A stretch of DNA of 14,764 bases from assembly GCA_964475385.1 (NCBI GenBank), contig CAYYWV010000063.1, positions 1-14,764 on the forward strand. The letters run 5' to 3'. Numbering within the stretch: the stretch's first letter is position 1; each line of letters opens with the position of its first letter. Source of the DNA: CAYYWV01 sp964475385 (GTDB taxonomy: Bacteria > Pseudomonadota > Alphaproteobacteria > JAAXGF01). The translations under genes were made by a program, and so were the position numbers. Of this stretch, positions 1 through 6,975 are shown piece by piece. Under the pieces are notes generated by a model that saw only the letters and a list, made by a program, of their open reading frames with translations, was not told the origin of the DNA and did not search any database.

Positions 1-143
1 GGCGCGCCGCGCTCGCGGGCGATCCGCCGCGCTTCGCCGAGCACGGCGGCGTGCCCCCGATGCAGCCCGTCGAAGTTGCCAAGCGCGACGACCGCGCCGC
101 GCGCCGCGGGATCGACGCCCGTGAAGTGCCTGACGATGCGCAT
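1..143 (-). CDS. ribF: Bifunctional riboflavin kinase / FAD synthetase, N-terminal fragment
   Basis: Only the first 47 codons are present; the gene runs off the left edge. The reverse strand reads MRIVRHFTGV, then about 10 residues later the FAD-synthetase nucleotide-binding motif GNFDGLHRGH (about residues 22-31), the HxGH-type signature of the nucleotidyltransferase domain. RibF phosphorylates riboflavin to FMN and adenylylates FMN to FAD in the cytoplasm; the kinase domain lies outside the window. The ATG at 143 is chosen because MRI-hydrophobic-GNFDG is the usual spacing in alphaproteobacterial RibF. The Shine-Dalgarno match in front of it is weak. It lies 71 bp downstream of the MaoC-type gene on the same strand, so co-transcription is possible. 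Identity is firm from the motif; full length and domain content cannot be judged. Confidence 0.9.
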   Translation of the reverse strand, partial: MRIVRHFTGVDPAARGAVVALGNFDGLHRGHAAVLGEARRIARERGA

Positions 144-214
144 TGGGGGCGTTTAACCCAAATGGCGCATGAACTCAACCGGGCTCGCCGCCGCCCGCGC
201 GGCTCGGCGGGCCT

Positions 215-715
215 TTAGCCTCCGTTCGCCCGACCGTTGCCCTTGCGCTCGGGCAGCATCACGAGCGCGTCGCCGTCGACCACCACGGTCTCGCCCACCG
301 TGCAGACGGTCTTCAGAAGCACGCGCCGGCGCTCGGGCATGATCTCCTCGATCGTCGCCCGGGCGCGCACCGTGTCGCCGGCCCGGACCGGAGCGCGGAA
401 GCGGCAGTTCTGGCTGATGTAGACGCAACCGGGGCCCGGCAGCTTGGTCCCGATTACGGTCGAGATGAAGCTCGCCGACAGCATGCCGTGCGCGATCGGC
501 CCGCCGAACATGGTCGACTTGGCGTACTCGTAGTCGAGGTGCAACGGGTTGGTGTCGCCCGAAATCGCGCAGAAAAGGTTGATGTCCGATTCGGTGACCG
601 TTTTCGAATAGACCGCCGTCATGCCGACGCGCAGCTCTTCGAGCGCATAGCCGTCGAGCTCTTCGATCTCGCTCGCGACGCTGCCGTTCACCGGTTCCTG
701 AGAGACGCTGCTCAT
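215..715 (-). CDS. MaoC-family (R)-specific enoyl-CoA hydratase-like protein
   Basis: A 166-residue single hot-dog-fold protein. The hydratase-2 motif is clear: SGDTNPLHLD at residues 52-61, with the presumed catalytic pair D54 and H59 in the D-x-N-P-x-H arrangement of PhaJ-type (R)-enoyl-CoA hydratases, followed by FGGPIAHGML at 70-79. Family members hydrate trans-2-enoyl-CoA (or a related acyl thioester) to the (R)-3-hydroxyacyl form; the physiological substrate cannot be read from sequence. There is no signal peptide or membrane segment, so it is cytosolic. The ATG at 715 is preceded by a purine-rich stretch (GGGGCAAGGG). It is divergent from tadA; the 194-bp region between holds a possible promoter for it. 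ribF follows on the same strand. A PHA or fatty-acid role is only inference; no phaC or other PHA gene is nearby. Confidence 0.88.
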   Translation of the reverse strand: MSSVSQEPVNGSVASEIEELDGYALEELRVGMTAVYSKTVTESDINLFCAISGDTNPLHLDYEYAKSTMFGGPIAHGMLSASFISTVIGTKLPGPGCVYISQNCRFRAPVRAGDTVRARATIEEIMPERRRVLLKTVCTVGETVVVDGDALVMLPERKGNGRANGG

Positions 716-751
716 GCTCGCCCTTGCCCCTGTATGCCATTGTGCGATGCA

Positions 752-780
752 ATAGTATCTTGGACGGTCAGGGGCTACAA
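752..780 (-). promoter_or_regulatory. Possible sigma-70-like promoter of the MaoC-type gene
   Basis: Read on the minus strand, TTGTAG (775-780) and TACTAT (752-757) are separated by exactly 17 bp, and the -10 element lies about 36 bp upstream of the hydratase ATG. Matches to consensus are 3/6 and 4/6, so this rests mainly on spacing and position in an AT-richer gap. Confidence 0.35.
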
Positions 781-787
781 GGCAAGT

Positions 788-800
788 TTTTCGCCGAAAA
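788..800. promoter_or_regulatory. Perfect palindrome TTTTCG-C-CGAAAA, operator candidate
   Basis: Six-base arms are perfectly complementary around one central base, in the divergent region between the MaoC-type gene and tadA, just upstream of the possible -35 of the former. A further TTTTCG occurs shortly after it in the AT-rich stretch. No known regulator motif was recognised; a short palindrome of this size can occur by chance. Confidence 0.3.
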
Positions 801-898
801 CCTTAAGTTTTCGTCAGCTAAATCGGCGATGCGGGCTGTGCGCCGCACAAAGCGCGGGCCGGGCGGAACGGCGCTTGACCCCGGGTTGCGGCCCGGCG

Positions 899-906
899 AA
901 GGTGGG
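899..906 (+). promoter_or_regulatory. Ribosome binding site that decides the tadA start
   Basis: AAGGTGGG ends a few bases before the in-frame GTG at 910 (AAGG to GTG is 7 nt). This supports GTG 910 over the earlier in-frame ATG at 724 and over ATG 949, which would truncate the first helix. Confidence 0.6.
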
Positions 907-909
907 TCC

Positions 910-1383
910 GTGACCGGGTTCGACGAAAAGGACGACGCTGTCCGCCCCATGGCCCGCGCGCTCGCCGAGGCGCGCTTGGCGGCCGCGCGCGGCGAGGTGC
1001 CGGTGGGCGCGGTGGTGGTCGACGGGGCCACGGGGGCGGTGCTCGCCGCCGCCGGAAACCGGGTCGAGGCCGATCGGGATGCAAGCGCGCACGCCGAGTT
1101 GCTCGCGCTCAGGGCGGCGGCGCGGGCGCGCGGCGGCCCCCGGCTTGTGGGCTGCGATCTCTACGTCACGCTCGAGCCCTGCCCGATGTGCGCCCAGGCG
1201 GCGTCGTTCTTCCGCATCCGCCGGCTCTACTACGGGGCGGCCGATCCCAAGGGCGGCGGGGTCGAGCACGGCCCGCGCATCTTCTCCCAGCCGACCTGCC
1301 ACCACCGGCCCGAGGTCTATGGCGGCATCGACGAGCGCCGCGCCGCCGACCTGCTCACCGCGTTCTTTCGCGCCCGTCGATAA
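910..1383 (+). CDS. tadA: tRNA-specific adenosine deaminase TadA
   Basis: A 157-residue cytidine/deoxycytidylate-deaminase-fold enzyme that converts wobble adenosine-34 to inosine in tRNA-Arg(ACG). The zinc site is complete: H61-A-E63 (H61 ligand, E63 proton shuttle) and P90-C91-P-M-C94 in the context TLEPCPMCAQA. EVPVGAVVV at 29-37 is the typical TadA strand. The C-terminal part (residues about 107-135, with PTCHH and PEVYGG) matches the style of alphaproteobacterial TadA rather than E. coli. GTG 910 is chosen because of its ribosome binding site and because the N-terminal helix (RPMARALAEARLAA) is then retained; an in-frame ATG at 724 would add 62 residues of low-quality sequence lying in the promoter region. 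It is convergent with purD, with 24 bp between the two stop codons. A related guanine or cytosine deaminase is possible but less likely given the motif context. Confidence 0.92.
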   Translation: MTGFDEKDDAVRPMARALAEARLAAARGEVPVGAVVVDGATGAVLAAAGNRVEADRDASAHAELLALRAAARARGGPRLVGCDLYVTLEPCPMCAQAASFFRIRRLYYGAADPKGGGVEHGPRIFSQPTCHHRPEVYGGIDERRAADLLTAFFRARR

Positions 1384-1407
1384 GGCGCGGCTCGAAGCGT
1401 TCGCGTC

Positions 1408-2682
1408 CTATTCCCGCTGGCGCGCGAGCGCGCGCCAGCCGATATCGCGCCGGCAGAAGCCTTCGGGCCAGTCGATGGCGTCGACCGCCGCGTAGGCCCG
1501 CGCGCGCGCCTCCGCAATGGTCGGGCCGAGCGCCGTGACGCCGAGAACCCGGCCCCCGGCGGCGATCAGGCGGCCGTTCTCGCGCCGGGTGCCGGCGTGG
1601 AAGACGGTCACCCCGTCGAGCGCCTCGGCCGCCTCGATCCCGCGGATCTCCGAGCCCTTCTCGTAAGACCCCGGATAGCCCCGGCTCGCCATCACGACGC
1701 AGAGCGCGGCCTCGTCTCGCCAGCGAAGCGCGATTCGGTCGAGCGCGCCTTCGCGCGCCGCGAGGAGCGCATCCACCAGGTCCGATTCGAGCCGGGGCAA
1801 GAGCACCTGCGCCTCGGGGTCGCCGAAACGCACGTTGTACTCGAGCACCTGCGGGCCGTCCTCGGTCAGCATCAGCCCGCAGTAGAGCACGCCCTTGAAG
1901 GGCCGGCCCTCGGCGGCCATGGCGCGGACCGTCGGGGTCACGATCCGGGCCATGATCTCGGCGCAGAGCGCGTCCCCGACCGCGGGCGCGGGCGAGTACG
2001 CGCCCATGCCGCCGGTGTTGGGTCCGGTGTCGCCTTCGCCGACCCGCTTGTGGTCCTGGGCGGCGGCGAGCGGCAGCGCGCGTTCGCCGTCGACGAGGGC
2101 GAAGAAGCTCGCCTCCTCGCCTTCGAGGCGGTCCTCGACCACGATCTCGGCCGCCGCCCGGCCGAGCGATTCGGAAAGCCGGTCGACGGCGGCGAGCGCG
2201 GTCTCGACGTCGTCGGCGACGACCACGCCCTTGCCGGCGGCGAGCCCGTCGGCCTTGACCACGACCGGCGCGCCGCGGCGGCGGATATGGGCCTTGGCCT
2301 CGACCGGATCGGCGAAGCGCGCGTAGGCCGCGGTCGGAATCCCATACTTGGCGCAGAGATCCTTGGCGAAGCCTTTCGAGCCCTCGAGCGCCGCCGCCGC
2401 CGCGCTCGGCCCGAAAGCGGGGACGCCTTCGGCTTCGAGCCGGTCGACGAGGCCCGCGACCAGCGGCCCTTCGGGGCCGACGACGACGAGGTCGATCGCG
2501 TGTTCGCGCGCCGTCTCGACCAGGGCCTCGACGTCGCCGGCCGCCGGCGCGAGACAGCGCGCGACCGTCGCGATGCCCGCGTTGCCCGGCGCGCAATAGA
2601 GCGCGCTGACCCGCCGAGAGCGCGCCAGCGCGTGGCACAGCGCGTGTTCGCGCCCCCCGCCGCCCACCACCAGTATCTTCAT
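1408..2682 (-). CDS. purD: Phosphoribosylamine-glycine ligase (GAR synthetase)
   Basis: A 424-residue ATP-grasp ligase, the normal length for PurD, catalysing the second step of de novo purine synthesis (phosphoribosylamine + glycine + ATP to GAR). The N-terminal loop GGGGREHA is at residues 7-14; the ATP-binding segment VVKADGLAAGKGV at 141-153; the family signature around HKRVGEGDTGPNTGG at 211-225; and the metal/ATP site EYNVRFGDPEAQV at 281-293. All key motifs are intact. ATG 2682 is used because MKILVVGGGG is the canonical start; the frame stays open 79 codons further upstream, but that extension runs antisense into xseA. A GGGGAG lies about 10 nt upstream. It is divergent from xseA across a 100-bp gap. 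Near its 3' end it contains a perfect GC hairpin (1416-1439). Its identity is very secure. Confidence 0.97.
   Translation of the reverse strand: MKILVVGGGGREHALCHALARSRRVSALYCAPGNAGIATVARCLAPAAGDVEALVETAREHAIDLVVVGPEGPLVAGLVDRLEAEGVPAFGPSAAAAALEGSKGFAKDLCAKYGIPTAAYARFADPVEAKAHIRRRGAPVVVKADGLAAGKGVVVADDVETALAAVDRLSESLGRAAAEIVVEDRLEGEEASFFALVDGERALPLAAAQDHKRVGEGDTGPNTGGMGAYSPAPAVGDALCAEIMARIVTPTVRAMAAEGRPFKGVLYCGLMLTEDGPQVLEYNVRFGDPEAQVLLPRLESDLVDALLAAREGALDRIALRWRDEAALCVVMASRGYPGSYEKGSEIRGIEAAEALDGVTVFHAGTRRENGRLIAAGGRVLGVTALGPTIAEARARAYAAVDAIDWPEGFCRRDIGWRALARQRE
1416..1439. other. Perfect 10-bp GC hairpin at the tadA/purD convergence
   Basis: Arms GCTGGCGCGC (1416-1425) and GCGCGCCAGC (1430-1439) are perfectly complementary around the loop GAGC. 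The hairpin lies within the last codons of purD and 33 bp beyond the tadA stop. No T-run follows on either strand, so it is not a textbook intrinsic terminator, but it could slow or protect convergent transcripts. Confidence 0.4.
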
Positions 2683-2782
2683 GAGAATGAGACTCCCCGA
2701 CGCCCGACGGCGTCTTGGCCGTGTCGTTTCGCCGGCGCCTCTTGTACCATAAGGCGGGAATGAACCAAATCGAGCCGTCAGC
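2683..2782. promoter_or_regulatory. Divergent purD / xseA intergenic region
   Basis: This 100-bp gap must carry promoters in both directions. Read toward purD, TTGGTT (2763-2768) and TACAAG (2741-2746) are 16 bp apart. Read toward xseA, TGTACCAT (2743-2750) looks like an extended -10, but no well-spaced -35 was found. All matches are weak. No PurR-like operator or riboswitch was recognised. Confidence 0.3.
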
Positions 2783-4210
2783 GTGGCCCCTTCCGTAGAG
2801 ACCCCGGCCGTCGACAACATCCCCGAGTTCACGGTCAGCGAGCTTTCGTTCGCGGTCAAGCGCACGATCGAGGCCGGCTTCGCCCGGGTGCGCGTGCGCG
2901 GCGAGATCTCGGGGCTCAAGCGGCACGGCTCGGGCCATGTTTACTTCGTGCTCAAGGACGACAATGCGGTCCTGTCGGCGGTCTGCTGGCGCGGCATGGC
3001 GGCGCGGCTGCGCCACCAGCCCGAGGACGGCCTCGAGGTCATATGCACCGGGCGGCTCACCACCTATCCTGGGCGCTCGCAGTACCAGATCGTGGTCGAG
3101 GCGATCGAGCCCGCCGGTGAGGGCGCGCTTCTCAAGCTGCTCGAGGACCGCCGCCGCCGGCTCGCCGCCGAGGGATTGTTCGACGAGGCGCGCAAGCGAC
3201 CGCTGCCCTATCTGCCCGAGGTGATCGGGGTGGTCACCTCGCCGACCGGCGCGGTCATCCGCGACATTCTGCACCGGCTCGCCGCGCGCTTCCCGCGCCG
3301 CGTCCTTCTGTGGCCGGCCCGGGTCCAGGGCGAGGGCGCGGCCGAGGAGGTGGCGGCCGCGATCCGCGGCTTCAACCGGCTCGCCCCCGGCGGCGCGCCG
3401 CCCAGGCCCGATCTGATCATTGTCGCCCGCGGCGGCGGCAGCCTCGAAGATCTTTGGGCCTTCAACGAGGAGATCGTGGTTCGGGCGGCCGCCGAATCGG
3501 CGATCCCCTTGATCTCGGCGGTGGGGCACGAGACCGACGTGACCCTGATCGACCACGCCGCCGACCGGCGCGCGCCGACGCCCACCGCCGCGGCCGAGAT
3601 CGCGGTGCCGGTCCGGGCCGAGCTCGTCGCCCGGGTGCTCGACCTCGAAGGCCGGCTGGTGGGCGCGATGGCGCGGCGGATCGAGGGGTTGCGGCGCGAG
3701 ATCCAGAGCGCCGCGCGCGCCCTTTCCGATCCGCGCAGCCTGCTCGACCTTGCGACCCAACGGCTCGACCAGGCCGCCGAGCGGCTCTCAAGCGCGCTCT
3801 CCATCGGGATCGAGCGCCGGCGCACCCGGCTCGCCGCGGCCGCCGCCGGACTCAGGCCCGCCGCCATCGCCCGCGAGGCGGCCGCGCGCGCCGCGCGCCT
3901 CGCCGAGACCGGCGCGCGCCTCCGCCAGGCGGCCTTGCGCGCGCTCGCGGACGCGCGCCGCCGGCTCGAAGGCCAGGCCCGTCTCCTCGAAAGCTGCGGC
4001 TACCAGCAGGTGCTGGCCCGCGGCTTCGTGCTGGTCCGCGACCGCGCCGGCCGGCCGGTCACCAGCGCGGCCGCCGCGCGGCCGGGGCTCGCGGTCGCGC
4101 TCACCTTCCACGACGGCGAGCGGCCGGCGACCATCGACGGCGCGTCCCGACCCGCGAAGAGCGCTCGCGGCCGGCCCCCGCCTTCGGGCCAAGGCCGCCT
4201 GTTCGACTAG
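2783..4210 (+). CDS. xseA: Exodeoxyribonuclease VII large subunit
   Basis: A 475-residue XseA, slightly longer than E. coli (456). Exonuclease VII degrades single-stranded DNA to oligonucleotides and contributes to mismatch repair and processing of damaged DNA. The N-terminal OB-fold occupies about residues 12-110 (FTVSELSFAVK at the start). The nuclease domain contains VVTSPTGAVIRDI (150-162), RGGGSLEDLWAFNEE (216-230) and GHETDVTLIDHAADRR (248-263), the expected family motifs. Residues about 280-425 are Arg/Ala/Glu-rich and predicted helical coiled coil, and the C-terminus closes with CGYQQVLARGFVLV and a short beta segment. The start is GTG 2783 with a weak ribosome binding site; an ATG at 2760 is out of frame and closes after 12 codons. 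The small subunit gene xseB is not in the window. Confidence 0.95.
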   Translation: MAPSVETPAVDNIPEFTVSELSFAVKRTIEAGFARVRVRGEISGLKRHGSGHVYFVLKDDNAVLSAVCWRGMAARLRHQPEDGLEVICTGRLTTYPGRSQYQIVVEAIEPAGEGALLKLLEDRRRRLAAEGLFDEARKRPLPYLPEVIGVVTSPTGAVIRDILHRLAARFPRRVLLWPARVQGEGAAEEVAAAIRGFNRLAPGGAPPRPDLIIVARGGGSLEDLWAFNEEIVVRAAAESAIPLISAVGHETDVTLIDHAADRRAPTPTAAAEIAVPVRAELVARVLDLEGRLVGAMARRIEGLRREIQSAARALSDPRSLLDLATQRLDQAAERLSSALSIGIERRRTRLAAAAAGLRPAAIAREAAARAARLAETGARLRQAALRALADARRRLEGQARLLESCGYQQVLARGFVLVRDRAGRPVTSAAAARPGLAVALTFHDGERPATIDGASRPAKSARGRPPPSGQGRLFD

Positions 4211-4245
4211 GTCCGGCGGAAAACCATCGGCGGGAAGGAGCACCG

Positions 4246-5076
4246 ATGCGGCGAAATCTGTTGATCGCGATTGGCCTGTTGCTCGCGGCCCTCCCGGCGC
4301 GGGCGCACGAGCTGGTTCTCGACGGCCCGCTGATCCAAGGCGGGCTTCTGCGCGGCCGGACCGAGCCCGGCGCGACCGTGCGCTTCAAGGGCGCGCCGGT
4401 GGCGGTAACCCCTGACGGCGTGTTCCTGATCGGCTTCGGCCGCGACGACGTCGGCCCCTTCGCGCTCGAGGTTCGCCATCCCGACGGCAGCGTCACCCGC
4501 AAGAGCCTGAGCCCGAAGAAGCGCCGCTACAAGATCCAGCGCATCGACGGCCTGCCGCCCAAGATGGTCACCCCCGACGCCAAGACGCTCGCCCGGATCG
4601 AGCGCGAGGCCGCGTCGATCGCCGCCGTGCGCGCGCGCAACACGCCCGAACCCTTGTTCATGACCGGCTTCGCCCGCCCGGTCGACGGGCCGATCTCGGG
4701 CGTCTTCGGCAGCCAACGGGTTCTCAACGGCCAGCCGCGCAGCCCGCACTCCGGGCTCGACATCGCGGCCCCTGCGGGCGCGCCGATCCGCGCCCCCGCC
4801 GATGGCATCGTCGCCTTGGCCGAGAAGAACCTCTATTACACCGGCGGCACGGTGATGCTCGACCACGGTTACGGGCTGACGACGATCTACGCCCATATGA
4901 GCGCGGTCGCCGTCCGGGTCGGCCAGCGCGTGCGCAAGGGCGACGTGATCGGGCGCGTCGGCGCGACCGGGCGGGTCACGGGGCCGCATCTCCACTGGGG
5001 CGTCAATCTGTTCAAGACCCGGCTCGATCCGGCGCTTCTGATCGGCCTCGGGGACACCGCCTCGGCCCGGCATTGA
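4246..5076 (+). CDS. Secreted M23-family (LytM-type) metallopeptidase
   Basis: A 276-residue protein with a clear signal peptide: positively charged start (MRRNLL), hydrophobic core (IAIGLLLAAL) and an AxA-type cleavage site after PARA (residue 20), so it is exported to the periplasm. The C-terminal M23 domain (about 150-265) has all four expected residues: H168 and D172 in HSGLD, H217 in YAHM, and H250 in the HLH motif (248-250). It should therefore be an active zinc endopeptidase acting on peptidoglycan cross-links, not a degenerate EnvC-like activator. The N-terminal 130 residues form a beta-rich region (PGATVRFKGAPV) and no long coiled coil is seen. A strong GGAAGGAG precedes ATG 4246 by 5 nt. 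It starts 35 bp after xseA and is probably co-transcribed. It is convergent with lpxL, 7 bp between stops. Confidence 0.9.
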   Translation: MRRNLLIAIGLLLAALPARAHELVLDGPLIQGGLLRGRTEPGATVRFKGAPVAVTPDGVFLIGFGRDDVGPFALEVRHPDGSVTRKSLSPKKRRYKIQRIDGLPPKMVTPDAKTLARIEREAASIAAVRARNTPEPLFMTGFARPVDGPISGVFGSQRVLNGQPRSPHSGLDIAAPAGAPIRAPADGIVALAEKNLYYTGGTVMLDHGYGLTTIYAHMSAVAVRVGQRVRKGDVIGRVGATGRVTGPHLHWGVNLFKTRLDPALLIGLGDTASARH

Positions 5077-5083
5077 GCGGGGA

Positions 5084-5989
5084 TCACCCCTCGTCGGGCC
5101 AGCGGCGGTGGACCCAGAGCCACTGCTCGGGCCGGGCGCGAATCCAGTCCTCGAACAAGGCGTTGATCCGGCGCATGGCCTCGGCCACGTCGGCCCGGCG
5201 GTCGCCGGTCTCAGGGAGCTCCAGCGGCGGATAGATCGTGAGGCGAAAGCGCGCGCCGGCCAGGCGCTCGACCCGGGCGGGCACCACCGGGCATCGGAAG
5301 AGAAGCGCGAGCTCGGCCACCGCCGGCGCGGTCATCGCGTCGCGCCCGAAGAAGGGCACCGGGATGCCGTCGTTGAGCTTCTGGTCGACCAGCATGCCGA
5401 GGTGCTCGCCTTTGCGCAGGGCGCGGATCAGTTCCTTCGCGCCGACCGCGCCCTTGGGGAAGTGGACGCCGCCGATGGGCGCGCGCAGCCGCCGCAAAAG
5501 GCGCTCGACGTAAGGGTTGTTGGCGCTCCGGTAGATGTGCGTGAGCGGCACGCCCCTCTGGGTCGCGCCGAGGGACGCGATCTCCCAGTTGCCGAGATGG
5601 GCCGAGATGAAGATCCCGCCGCGGCCGTCGTCGCGCAATTGATCGACGTACTCGCGCCCGATCACCTCGACCCGGTCGTCGTCGCCGTAAAGGTCGAACG
5701 CGCCGAGATGCGGGTACTCGGCGACCACCCGGCCGAGGTTGTCCCACATGCCGCGGAGGATGGCGTCGATCTCGGCGGCGCTCTTTTCGGGGAAGGCGCG
5801 GGCGAGGTTGCGCGCCGCTATGCGCGAGACGCCGGACAAGGGACCGAGCAGGCGGCCCAGCCGGCCTCCCAGCGCCGAAGCGAGGTCGAGCGGCAGCGCG
5901 CGGAACAAGCCGCAGGCGAGCCAGGCGGCGGCGGCTTCGGCGGCGTAGGCCGCGCGGCGGGCAGGCGAAAGCCGGGACGCGGCGCTCAT
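5084..5989 (-). CDS. lpxL: Lipid A biosynthesis late acyltransferase (LpxL/HtrB family)
   Basis: A 301-residue member of the LpxL/LpxM/HtrB family, which transfers an acyl chain from acyl-ACP to the hydroxyl of a primary acyl chain on Kdo-lipid IVA at the inner membrane. The catalytic motif H131-LGNW-E136 (HX4E) sits in FISAHLGNWE. Other family blocks are RSANNPYVERLLRRLR, a glycine-rich segment GKGEHLGMLVDQK-like around residue 190, and the C-terminal WLWVHRRW. A hydrophobic N-terminal stretch (about 13-33) is a likely membrane anchor. The ATG at 5989 overlaps the lpxK stop by 4 bp (ATGA), indicating translational coupling. It is the last gene of the lipid A operon. Whether it acts at the 2' or 3' position cannot be read from sequence; the symbol is a family-level assignment. 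Confidence 0.88.
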   Translation of the reverse strand: MSAASRLSPARRAAYAAEAAAAWLACGLFRALPLDLASALGGRLGRLLGPLSGVSRIAARNLARAFPEKSAAEIDAILRGMWDNLGRVVAEYPHLGAFDLYGDDDRVEVIGREYVDQLRDDGRGGIFISAHLGNWEIASLGATQRGVPLTHIYRSANNPYVERLLRRLRAPIGGVHFPKGAVGAKELIRALRKGEHLGMLVDQKLNDGIPVPFFGRDAMTAPAVAELALLFRCPVVPARVERLAGARFRLTIYPPLELPETGDRRADVAEAMRRINALFEDWIRARPEQWLWVHRRWPDEG

Positions 5990-6975
5990 CGGTCCGCCGC
6001 CAAAAGCGCCCGGGCGAGCAGGCGGTCGAGCGCGTCCTCGTCCTCGAAGACGAGGCGCACGGCGAGCGTCTCCACCATCGCGCGCGCGGCCTCGGGCAGG
6101 CGGGCGGCGTCCTTCTCGGTGGTGACCGGCGTCGCACCCGCGGCCGCGGCCGCCTCGACCAGGGCCATGATCTCGTCGGGGGCGTAGAGGTGGTGGTCGG
6201 GAAAGGCGCGCGTTCCGACGAGATCGCAGCCGAGCGCGGCGAGGCTCGCGAACAGCTTCTCGGGCCGGGCGATTCCGGCGAAGGCGAGCACGCGCCGGCC
6301 GGCGAGCGCGCGGGCGGAGTCGGGAACCGGCGCGATGCGCGCCCGCAGGACCGGAAGAGCGGCCGCCGCGGCCGGCGCTTCGACCTCCGCCGCATCGCCG
6401 TCGCCGATCAAGACCAGCGCATCGGCCCGGGCGAGCCCGCGCGCCAAGGCCTCGCGCAAAGGGCCGGCGGGCATGACCCGGCCGTTGCCGAAGCCGTAAG
6501 CCGCCTCGACCGCCACCAGCGAGAGCGTCTTGGCGAGCGACGGGTTCTGGAAACCGTCGTCCATCACGATCACCCGCGCGCCCGCCGCGGCCGCCGCGCG
6601 CGCGCCTGCGGGGCGGTCGGCGGCGACCCAGGTCGGGGCGCAGGCCGCAAGCAGCAAAGGCTCGTCGCCCACCTCGGCCGCCGTGTGGCGAGCGGGCTCG
6701 ACCCGGACCGGGCCGGCGAGCCGGCCGCCGTAGCCGCGGCTGAGGAAATGCGGCGCCCAGCCCATCGCGGCGAGCCGCGCGCCGAGGGCGAGCGCGACGG
6801 GCGTCTTGCCCGCGCCGCCCGCGACCAGATTGCCGACGCAGATCACCGGCACCGGCGCGACCGCGGGCCGGACGAGCCGCCAGCGCGCGCGGCCGGCGAG
6901 CTCGACCCCCCATCCCAAAGGCGCGAGCAGCGCCGGCGCGAGTCCGTCCCGACGCCAGAACTCAGGGGCGCGCAT
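5986..6975 (-). CDS. lpxK: Tetraacyldisaccharide 4'-kinase
   Basis: A 329-residue inner-membrane-associated P-loop kinase that phosphorylates the 4' position of the tetraacyldisaccharide to form lipid IVA. The N-terminal segment (about residues 12-30) is hydrophobic/amphipathic as in other LpxK. The Walker A loop GNLVAGGAGKTP is at 48-59; LSRGYGG at 78-84; and the family Walker B block VMDDGFQN at 137-144. FPDHH and TTEKDAARL, both characteristic of LpxK, follow later. The ATG at 6975 lies 14 bp inside the end of waaA, and the stop overlaps the lpxL start by 4 bp, so translation is coupled on both sides. All functional motifs are present. Confidence 0.95.
   Translation of the reverse strand: MRAPEFWRRDGLAPALLAPLGWGVELAGRARWRLVRPAVAPVPVICVGNLVAGGAGKTPVALALGARLAAMGWAPHFLSRGYGGRLAGPVRVEPARHTAAEVGDEPLLLAACAPTWVAADRPAGARAAAAAGARVIVMDDGFQNPSLAKTLSLVAVEAAYGFGNGRVMPAGPLREALARGLARADALVLIGDGDAAEVEAPAAAAALPVLRARIAPVPDSARALAGRRVLAFAGIARPEKLFASLAALGCDLVGTRAFPDHHLYAPDEIMALVEAAAAAGATPVTTEKDAARLPEAARAMVETLAVRLVFEDEDALDRLLARALLAADR

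Noticed and set aside
724..909. N-terminal extension of TadA from ATG 724
   Set aside because: The 62 extra residues resemble translated promoter sequence, overlap the palindrome and promoter candidates, and have no counterpart in TadA; GTG 910 has a good ribosome binding site.
1355..3760. An 801-codon open frame on the minus strand across purD and xseA
   Set aside because: It is the GC-rich shadow of purD and xseA in another frame; the translation is Arg/Gly/Ala-rich without any domain, while both real genes have full motif sets.
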